Shown here piece after piece: positions 1-8,400 of a stretch of 55,910 nt of DNA. The stretch's first letter is position 1. Each line of letters starts with the position of its first letter. The stretch covers positions 1 to 55,910 of the forward strand of contig JBLINY010000021.1 of NCBI GenBank assembly GCA_047638695.1. The letters run 5' to 3'. This stretch comes from JAHECQ01 sp047638695 (lineage in GTDB: Bacteria; Actinomycetota; Acidimicrobiia; Acidimicrobiales; SZUA-35). The notes under the pieces are model-generated. The model was not told where the DNA came from. It made no database searches and was given only the letters and a program-made list of their open reading frames with translations. The position numbers and the translations under genes are program-made.

Positions 1-3000
1 AACATCGAATACATCGAGCCGAAGGCCTCCGACGGTCGTCCCCAAGCGCAGGAGATCATGGCCTTCCAGTCGAACGGGAACCCATCGCTGTCGTTGGCCA
101 CGACCGCAGGCTCGATGACGCCCTGATACAGATCGGCCCGCGACGTCAGCGGCCAGCTGGGCGTTAGTTCCACGCCGATGCGGTGAGCATGGAACGCAGC
201 GTGGCCATCGACGAATCCGACGACATCGGCGATCACGGTCGGGTGCGGGCCATCCCAGACCTCCTCGACATTGATCTCGTACGCGACTCGTTCCGTTCGA
301 GGGTTGATCTCACCCCGACACTTGAGTTCGAACGGTTGCCCGGGCAGCGGCTGGAAGCGCCACCCGTCGAGTTTCGTGGTGAAGCCCATGGCGGCGAGGT
401 AGAAGGACAGCGCTTCGACGCATGCCTCGACCATGAAATTGCCGGGCATGCACGGGTCGTTCTTGAAGTGGCCATCAAAGAACCAGGCATCGTCTGTGAT
501 CACTGTCTCGCACCGCATGAAGCCTCGGCCCCATGTCCCACCAGTCGGGTCGAAAATGGTGACCTCGTCGATGAACAGCTGATCGCCGGACTGGATCTTG
601 GGCGTACGAGTGTGGGTTTGGGCCCACGAGAATGCAGGTCCGAAGCAGTCGACGATCCGCCCCTCGCTGAACGCGATCACATCTGATTGGGAGAACGACG
701 ACTTGGCGCTCGGGATGGGCGGAGCATCGACCCGGGCATCGGGGTCGAGATTTGCAGCCGCTCCTTGCGCTGTCCACAGAATGCCGAGCGCCTCGTCGAG
801 TTCCTGGGGGTTGAAGAAGCCCGCCTGTGCGTCCCGCACGGTCAGACGCGGTTCGCCATCGACAAGGCAGTCGTATTCGAAGAAGAACAACCGGATGTCG
901 CCGTGTTTGGCGTGCCCGGTGATCCTGATTTCGTACTGCAGCGTGTCGCCGGCAGTGGGAAGATCCCCGTGGTACGTGAGCGTGCAGCCGAGCAGACGGT
1001 AGGCGCGGTCGTCGCTGTTGATCAGATCGATACCCATGTAGCTGATCAGCATGAGGTCGGCCTGGCCCGACTCGATCATGAAGCCCGTGGGCATGTAGCC
1101 GTCGTTGAGGTACCACGCATCAGCGACGACGTCGGTTTCAGTCCAGATGGTGCCAGTGCCTAGCTCGCCCGGGGTGGCGTTGATGCCCGTGACTCGATCT
1201 GCCAAGAGCAGCGGTGGCTCGGGCATACGACACTGAATGACGCGTTCGTCCTGTGCCACGAAGAGGGGACCGAACAGTTCAGAGATCGCGCCGGACGAGT
1301 GGATCTCCAGTTGTCGCTTGTCCCAATGGACGTTGCCTGGGCCCGCGGCTGTTCGCTCGGTGACGTCGATGACATCGGCGTGCTCGAGTGAGATGGCTGC
1401 GGTTGATTCGAGATGCGTCAGCGTATGCCCCTCAGCGACCTGCGCTCCGAGGAACTGGTGGTGCAGGGACGCCCGCTGTTTGACGAACCCCTCGTGCAGG
1501 GCCGTCATCTGCGCGACCTGTGCTTGGATCTGCTGAGCCAAGTGATCAGCTGGGTGACCCTCTGCTGCTGCTGCTGCTGCTGCTGTCGCTGCTGTCGCTG
1601 TGGTTGACGCAACGGCGTTTCCGACCGGTGGGCGCCAAGGCGCCGGAGCCATGTGTTGACGCAACTGGCTCGCAGCCTGGTGGTGGCGAGGGGGAAGGTA
1701 GGCGGGAACAGGGTGCGTGGCGAACAAGCGGGATTGGTTTGTCGCGGGCTCGAGCAGCGTGCTCGAGCCTGTGGCCGTGCCCACCAGCCGAGAGTGCAGG
1801 GCCTGGTGGTCGACCCTTACCCCCGCAGCGACGAGCGCCGCTGCCACTTCAAAGACCTGCTCGATGTTCTTGTCGCGACGGTCGAGTTGGATGGCCAGGT
1901 GATCACGATCACCGAGAACCTCAGAGATGAAGTTGGTACAAGCCCCTGCCGGTCCGTGTTCGACGAAGACCCGGACGCCGTCTGCATACGCAGCCTCGAT
2001 GGTGGCGGGGAAGTCGAGGGTGTGCTCCGCCTGGTAGGTGATGGCAGCGGCGCACGTGTCCGGACCGACCACGTACGCTCCATTTGTGCCGTTCGAGTAG
2101 TGCCGAATGCCGGGCATGGGGGTGACAGCCCGAGTGTGGATGTCGAGCCACGGTTGGTGGAAGCCCTCGCGGACCTCGGGCACATGGCAGGCAAGGTTGT
2201 ACGGAACGAGGCGACATCGTCGCCGCCCGAGTAGCTCGACGACTCGCTCGCACGCGTCGCTCTCACCTCCAATGACCGAATCGTTCGCCGTGTTGATGAT
2301 GGCGAGGTGTACTCGGCTTTCGGCTGCGATCGCGGCCCGCACGTCGTCGATCGGTGCCATGACGTTCCACATCGACCATGTCGCCGACGTTTCACGCCAG
2401 GCGCGAGCCACAGCGGTGAATTCGACCCCGAGTTCTCGGTCCATCATTCCGCTCGCGTTGATCTCGGCCCGCATGGCCGCTCGATCGGACCAGATCCCGA
2501 AGGAGAAGAGACTGTTGCTTTCGCCCGAGGAATACCCGATTGCCGCCGTCGGCTGCAGCGCCAGTAGGTGCCGAGTGATGTAGGTATGGGAGGAACTCAA
2601 CATGGAGGTCCCCCAGAGAAAGTCGCTGGGAGTCGGTTCGTGCAGAGGATCGTGGAACACCCATGAAGCGGTCTCGCCGAGCGGGAACGACTCGGCCACT
2701 GAGTCGACGGTTTCCGGGATTGCTCGCAGGAGCTGTGCACCCATACCTGAATAGGCGGCCCCTGCGGCGGTGAACACGAATGCGAGCTCACCATCGAGGG
2801 GTCCTAGCTGGAATCGCACTCCCTCGCCTGGAGGGTGGCCGTCAGTTATGTGTCGCCGCGCCCTGTTGATCCGCTGCTGTAGCTGCTCGGTACCGTCGGC
2901 GACGATGACGAGCCGGGCTGGGCCATCGTCGCTCTCGATCCCGGAGTCGAGGCTGCTCAGTACGGCGGTGGCGTCATGACCGGAAAAGATGTGTAGACGG

Positions 3001-5456
3001 GGCGCTGCTGTGCGGCTTGGCCCGGGGTGGCGACTTGCCTCAGCCAGCAAGACGGTTCGGGCCGCAATACCAGCCATCGCGTCGACGTCGACCGCGATGG
3101 TTCGAGGGCCGACGCCGTCGCGAAGTCCGGTGCCGCTTGCCGGATTCGATGCAAGGAGGGGCACGTCGCCGATTCCGACGCGATGGTGCAGGAGGATGGC
3201 TGCTGCCGCCGTGTGCACGAGCCCGCTGGCGGCATGGGCGTGGCCAAACTGATCGGTGATGCTCGTGGCCCGGGCGCTGAGACCGAGCACGAGATCCGGG
3301 CGGTCGTCGAGTCGAACTCCCTGTTGGTCGTGACGGCCGCCGGGAAGCAGCGCGTAGATGGTGTCGCCGTCTCGTTCAGCGTCGTCGAGGCGTTTGAGCA
3401 CGATCGCCACTGCCGCGTCGCCTGGAGTCTGGCGATCGTCGTCGAGACAGTTCACTGCCGCCGATCGGTGCACGGCCTCGCAGCACAGGTCGACCGCACC
3501 GACGATGGCGGCATCGAGCTCTCGTGCGCCGAGTGCTCGCGTGGCGATGCTGAGGGCGTCGAGGCCACTATGTTCCTCCGAGCTGACCGTGAAACTCGGC
3601 CCAGCGAAGTCGAACTGGCTATTCAGCCGGTTGGCCACGATGTTCGGCATCGTGCCGAGTACCGCCGGAGCATCCAGCACGGGGCCTACATGTTCGCGAG
3701 CATCGGCGATCCACTCGTCAGACTGACCCCATGCCGCGCCGCGAGTGGCGAGGCGCCACCGAACACCAAAGCGAGCGGCCTCGGCATCGGTCCCCATGCC
3801 CACATAGACGCCGGTGGTCTCTGCTCGGAGGGTGCCGGTGTCGGCGACCGCTTCGTGGGTGACCTGCAACATGGCAAGCTGTTGGGCCAACGTTTTGTCG
3901 AGATCGTTGGGTGGGAACTTCTGATCCGCGAGATCGAGGGAGATCGGCGGCATCGTCCCGACCTTGTCGTCGTCGAGGCACGAAGCTTCGGTCAGAAGGG
4001 CGTTTGTGAACGCCTGGCGTCCGACCGCCGATGCCGCGCTGATGCCGATGCCGACGATCGCTATCAGCGCAATCGAGCGTGGGAGCGGCGGCGATACGGC
4101 CGTCGCGCCGACCGGAGGTGGTTCTTCCACTAGCAGGTGAGCGTTGTTGCCGCCGAAACCGAACGCAGACACCCCGGCTCGAAGGACGCCATCGTGGATG
4201 GTTGTCCTATCCCAGGGTTCGGCATCGGTGAGGAGCCGGAACGGTGAGGCGTCGATTTCGGCGAGTGGCTTATCGACGTGAATTGTCGGAGGTCGGACCT
4301 CGTGACGCATGGCCTCGAGCACCTTGATGAGGCCGGCGACGCCGGCCGCGGTAATGAGGTGACCGGTATTCGACTTCAGTGAACCGATCGGAAGGCCGTC
4401 GCAGTCACCGTAGATGGCGGCCGAGGAGCGGATCTCGGTTGCGTCTCCGACCGACGTGCCGGTTGCGTGGCACTCGAGCATCGACACGTCGGTGGCGTCG
4501 AGGCCAGCGATTCGGAGAGCGGCTTGCATAGCCCGAGACTGCCCCTCACCTGAAGGAACAAGCATCCCCCGTCCGCGCCCATCGTTCGAGAGTCCGACGC
4601 CGCGGATGATCCCGTGGATTACATCGCCGTCGCGGACTGCGTCGTCGAGACGGCGCAGGGCGACAAACGCACATCCCTCTGCGGGCACGAGGCCGTCGGC
4701 GTCGACGTCAAATGGTCGAGACCGGCCAGTACGGCTCATGGCGGTCAGTGCTGAGAAACCGAGATGGATGCAGAGGTCGTCGGCGCTGTTGACGGCGCCA
4801 GCGAGCATGAGGTCGGCATCACCGTCATGGAGACGATCACAGGCCACCTTGATGGCGTACAAGCTGCTGGCACAGGCCGCATCGAGCGCGTACGCCCCGA
4901 CACCGAGCCCGAGGGCGCGCTCCAACATCAGTGCAGGAAGTCCCGACGTGAAGCGGTTGCGCGGATCGACTGGCGCGACACCGGCGGCGGCTAGCGACTC
5001 GTTTCCGTAGCCCGCGAGGCCGGCGATTGTTGTGGCTTCGACGAACGCCGCCATGCCGGCAGACGGAAACGAGAGGTTGCCAAACACCGCACCGAAGCGT
5101 TGAGGGTCGACGTCGGCATGGCCTGCATCTCGCAACGCCGCTCTCGCGGTGTGAAAGGTCCATTGGAACACCGGATCCAGCGACCGGATTTCGTCGGCGG
5201 AGATGGCAAACCCTTCCGGGTCGAACACCGAGTCGAATCCCTGGACGTACCCGCCGCGATCGGACCAGGTCCGGTCGGCACTGTCGGCGGGGCCCTCGCA
5301 CAGCACGTCTTCCGGAGCAAGGCCCCATCGATCGCTCGGTACGCGAGACGTGAGATCGCGACCATCGACGACGGCTTTCCAAAGTTCGTCAGGGGAGAAA
5401 GCCCCCGGTAGGAGGCAGGCGCGCCCGACGATGGCGATCGATGGGAACGATGTCAC
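1..5456 (-). CDS. Pfa3-type lipid/PUFA synthase subunit, KS-CLF-AT-DH (partial, runs off left edge)
   Basis: This frame is open from a GTG at 5456 to the window edge, giving at least 1818 residues. It starts inside the stop codon of the upstream synthase gene (GTGA overlap), so the two are translationally coupled. Domains in order: a ketosynthase (about 1-440) with active Cys195 in DAACASS plus HATGT and NTGH motifs; a chain-length-factor-like KS (about 460-800) with no Cys at the nucleophile position; an acyltransferase (about 885-1190) with Ser976 in GYSSGE; an Ala-rich linker; then FabA-type hot-dog dehydratase units, with His1663 in DGHFKNDPCMPG. The last residues (CAWGRPSEAFG) look like the linker to a second dehydratase. 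KS-CLF-AT-DH-DH, often followed by an acylglycerol-phosphate acyltransferase, is the layout of myxobacterial Pfa3. Whether those C-terminal parts exist cannot be seen. Product identity (EPA, DHA or another polyunsaturated lipid) is inference. Confidence 0.9.
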   Translation of the reverse strand, partial: MTSFPSIAIVGRACLLPGAFSPDELWKAVVDGRDLTSRVPSDRWGLAPEDVLCEGPADSADRTWSDRGGYVQGFDSVFDPEGFAISADEIRSLDPVFQWTFHTARAALRDAGHADVDPQRFGAVFGNLSFPSAGMAAFVEATTIAGLAGYGNESLAAAGVAPVDPRNRFTSGLPALMLERALGLGVGAYALDAACASSLYAIKVACDRLHDGDADLMLAGAVNSADDLCIHLGFSALTAMSRTGRSRPFDVDADGLVPAEGCAFVALRRLDDAVRDGDVIHGIIRGVGLSNDGRGRGMLVPSGEGQSRAMQAALRIAGLDATDVSMLECHATGTSVGDATEIRSSAAIYGDCDGLPIGSLKSNTGHLITAAGVAGLIKVLEAMRHEVRPPTIHVDKPLAEIDASPFRLLTDAEPWDRTTIHDGVLRAGVSAFGFGGNNAHLLVEEPPPVGATAVSPPLPRSIALIAIVGIGISAASAVGRQAFTNALLTEASCLDDDKVGTMPPISLDLADQKFPPNDLDKTLAQQLAMLQVTHEAVADTGTLRAETTGVYVGMGTDAEAARFGVRWRLATRGAAWGQSDEWIADAREHVGPVLDAPAVLGTMPNIVANRLNSQFDFAGPSFTVSSEEHSGLDALSIATRALGARELDAAIVGAVDLCCEAVHRSAAVNCLDDDRQTPGDAAVAIVLKRLDDAERDGDTIYALLPGGRHDQQGVRLDDRPDLVLGLSARATSITDQFGHAHAASGLVHTAAAAILLHHRVGIGDVPLLASNPASGTGLRDGVGPRTIAVDVDAMAGIAARTVLLAEASRHPGPSRTAAPRLHIFSGHDATAVLSSLDSGIESDDGPARLVIVADGTEQLQQRINRARRHITDGHPPGEGVRFQLGPLDGELAFVFTAAGAAYSGMGAQLLRAIPETVDSVAESFPLGETASWVFHDPLHEPTPSDFLWGTSMLSSSHTYITRHLLALQPTAAIGYSSGESNSLFSFGIWSDRAAMRAEINASGMMDRELGVEFTAVARAWRETSATWSMWNVMAPIDDVRAAIAAESRVHLAIINTANDSVIGGESDACERVVELLGRRRCRLVPYNLACHVPEVREGFHQPWLDIHTRAVTPMPGIRHYSNGTNGAYVVGPDTCAAAITYQAEHTLDFPATIEAAYADGVRVFVEHGPAGACTNFISEVLGDRDHLAIQLDRRDKNIEQVFEVAAALVAAGVRVDHQALHSRLVGTATGSSTLLEPATNQSRLFATHPVPAYLPPRHHQAASQLRQHMAPAPWRPPVGNAVASTTATAATAAAAAAAEGHPADHLAQQIQAQVAQMTALHEGFVKQRASLHHQFLGAQVAEGHTLTHLESTAAISLEHADVIDVTERTAAGPGNVHWDKRQLEIHSSGAISELFGPLFVAQDERVIQCRMPEPPLLLADRVTGINATPGELGTGTIWTETDVVADAWYLNDGYMPTGFMIESGQADLMLISYMGIDLINSDDRAYRLLGCTLTYHGDLPTAGDTLQYEIRITGHAKHGDIRLFFFEYDCLVDGEPRLTVRDAQAGFFNPQELDEALGILWTAQGAAANLDPDARVDAPPIPSAKSSFSQSDVIAFSEGRIVDCFGPAFSWAQTHTRTPKIQSGDQLFIDEVTIFDPTGGTWGRGFMRCETVITDDAWFFDGHFKNDPCMPGNFMVEACVEALSFYLAAMGFTTKLDGWRFQPLPGQPFELKCRGEINPRTERVAYEINVEEVWDGPHPTVIADVVGFVDGHAAFHAHRIGVELTPSWPLTSRADLYQGVIEPAVVANDSDGFPFDWKAMISCAWGRPSEAFGSMYSM
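1562..1585 (-). repeat. (CTG)8 trinucleotide repeat, poly-Ala linker
   Basis: Eight perfect CTG units on the plus strand are read on the minus strand as GCA codons in the Pfa3 linker between the acyltransferase and the dehydratases. Imperfect units (TCG, CTG) extend it a further 18 bases or so. It lies in frame, so changes in copy number would only lengthen or shorten the Ala linker. Confidence 0.8.
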
Positions 5457-8400
5457 GGACTGACCTGCGTCACGAGGTTGTCGGGCAGCACGCCGCCACC
5501 GAGAACGAGTTCGACTTCGTCTGTCTGGGGGCTCGAGAGTTCATCGACCAGCATGCGCGAGCCAGCGTCGAGGGGGATCAAGGTGGTGCCCATTGCCTCG
5601 AAGTGGGTCTTGAGTGAAGGACTGACCATGCCGCCGTCCCACGGCCCCCATCCGAAGGATTTGACGACGCACTCCGGTCCTCGGCGTGCTCGCTCTGCGA
5701 CGGCGACCTTGTTGAGTATCTCGTTCGCCATTGCGTAGTCGACCTGGCCACGATTGCCGGTGCGTGCAGCGACCGACGAGAACACGCAGAGCACCTTCAG
5801 CTCATCGTCGCGAGTCGTGTCGAGGAGCACCCGGAGGCCGAGAACCTTCGTGTCGAACACGGAGGCGAAAGCGGCGTCAGACTTGTCGGCGATGAGCTTG
5901 TCGGCCAGCACACCAGCCCCGTGGACGACAGCAGTGATCGGACCCAGTTCGGCTCGTATCGAGTCCAGCGTCTTGGCAACCGCCTCGTGGTTGGTGATGT
6001 CGACCGCGACGTAACGGGCACGTCCGCCTGCCTCCTCGATTGCTCCGAGTGTTTGCCGGACCTCGCGGCCGGCAAGGATTTGCGCCGACCGACGGGCCAA
6101 AACCGGTGGCGTGATGCGTTCGCCGGCGGCGGTTGCCTCGGCCAGCAAGACCTTCTTCAACCCCGCGTCGTCGGCCACGGCTGCGCAGCTTGGAGGTTCG
6201 TCAGCCAGCACCGAACGTCCGAGAAGTGCGAATGTAGCGCCCGAGGATCGGGCCAGTTCGATCATCGTCGCAGCGGTGACACCACGCCCGCCCCCCGACA
6301 CGACGACGACGTCGGAAGCGTCGAGTGAAGCGGCCCCCGGGATCACCGGGGTGAGTTCGCTGTAGAGCGTCGTTCGGGTGCCGTTGGCCGCAAGACCGAC
6401 CTCGAGTTCGGTACCTCCGGTGAGGAGTTCATCGGCGATGGCGACGGCGATCGCACCAGCATCGCGATCGGCGCGCTCGATGTCGATGGCTCGGACGCCA
6501 GTATCGGGCCACTCGATTGCAGCTGTTCGGATGAGTCCGGTAAGGCCAGCGCTCCAGGCGTGAACGTCGTTCGGTGTGCCGATCCCGAAGTCGCCACCGA
6601 GGTCGGACACGGTGACCAGCAGGCGAGCCGCTTTCGGGCCTGTCGCCAGTGCTCGAGCAGTTTCGAAGGCCTGGTGGTTTACGGCGAGCGCTTCGTCGAC
6701 CGTAGCAATTCGGCGGAGACCGCCAAGGAAGATCACGCCGTCGATGGAGTCGTCAACTGCATCGGCCAGGGCGGCGGAGAGGCCCGCGGTGACCAGCAGC
6801 TCGACAAGCGCGGCGGCCACGCCGGTGTAGTCGTCGATAACCGCTATTGATGAACCCTGCAGGCCCCGGAGTGCTTCGCCGCTGGGGTTGGCCGCGATGG
6901 CGCGGAGTCGGAATCGGCCGAGTACAGCGGATGTTGCGGCAGCGGGGGCAAACGCCCCACCGTCAAAAGGGGGCGTGCCACCTCCATTGATCTGGCCGAA
7001 CATGTAGTCGACGATTTGCCCGAGCGTCACCAGTTCGGCCATGACGGAGGTGTCGACCTCGGGCAGCGAGGGAACTTCGTCCTGCATAGCGCTAAGGATT
7101 TCGACGCGCTTGATCGAGTCAATGCCAAGATCGCCCTCGAGCTCCATATCCATTGTCAACATCTCCGACGGATACCCGGTCTTATCTGCCACGACAGATA
7201 GCAGTAGTGCCATGAGTTCATCGGAGGTCAGTGTCTGGCCAGCGGGTGCGGTTGCATTGGCGGCGGGTGCGGCGGCCGGCGGGGGTGGCGGAGCAGCAGC
7301 AACAGGCGGTGATGGTGGTGGCGGTGCAGTAGCAACGGGCACTGGTGCGACAGGCGCGGATGCGACCGGCGCGGATGCGACAGGTGCCGATGCGACAGGT
7401 GCCGACGCGACGGGTGGTGGAGCGGGAGCGGGTGCCGTTGGTTGTACCGGTATTGGCGCCGGCGCCGGGGTGATGGCTGGTGCGAGGGCGGCGGGTGGCG
7501 GCGCAGCAACGATTGCAGGGGCGAGCACCGAGCCGCCCGCGAGTTGGCCGAGAACGGCGAGACCCTGCTGGGACGCGGTCATGAAGGCCGTGTGGGCCAG
7601 CGCAGTCGTGCGGAGATACTCGGCGTGGGCTTCTGCCGTGTGCTGCTGGACCGACTGATAGGCAGCGAGCACACCGGTGCTCGGAGCGGCTCCGTTCACA
7701 TGAACGCTGGCGGGGGCGGATGGTTGGGGCGTGACCATGGGTCGGGGCCGATCAGGTGTTGGGGCCGCCGCGGCGACCGGAGGGGGAAGGGGTTCGGGCG
7801 GAGCGGGTTGAGGTGCAGCGGGTGAAGGTGCAACTGGTGAAGGTGCAACTGGTGAAGGTGCAACTGGTGAAGGTGCAACTGGTGAAGGCGCAACGGGTTG
7901 AGGCGCAACAGGTGTTGACGCGACGGGCGGAGGTGTGACCGTGGTAGCGGCGCCAGGAGCCGGGGGAGCGTCACTATGAAGGGGGTTCGGACCGACCAGT
8001 TTGGTCCGGTCCTCGGGCGGGTACGGCTTGCCGTGGTTTGCGCCGCTAATTGCGATGGTGAGCTTTGGCGCGACGGTCTCGGCGGGGTTCTCGATGTCGG
8101 CGTATTCCTTCCACAGGGCACCGAGATCCATGGGAACGCCTCGGGCGGCGAGCTGAGCAAGTCCGCCGAGGAAGGCGCCGAGGCCGGATGCCTTCTTCTT
8201 GTCCAGTGCGATTGCAGCGTGGTCATCGCCATCCAGGATGCGGCTGATGAGGCCGGCAAGGGTCGATCCGGGGCCGACCTCGACGAACGTTCGTGCCCCG
8301 CTGTCGTACATTGCTTGGATCATCTCGACGAAGCGGACCGAGTTCGCTAGTTGCCGACCGAGTTGATCGCGAACGGCCGCATCGCCGGTTGGGTAGACCG

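Noticed and set aside
3027..4133. Plus-strand open frame of 368 codons
   Set aside because: It is an antisense shadow of the Pfa3 ketosynthase/CLF coding region, with no recognisable domain.
7800..7920. CRISPR-like array
   Set aside because: The repeats are contiguous 15-base coding units with no spacers and lie in frame in the Pfa2 linker.
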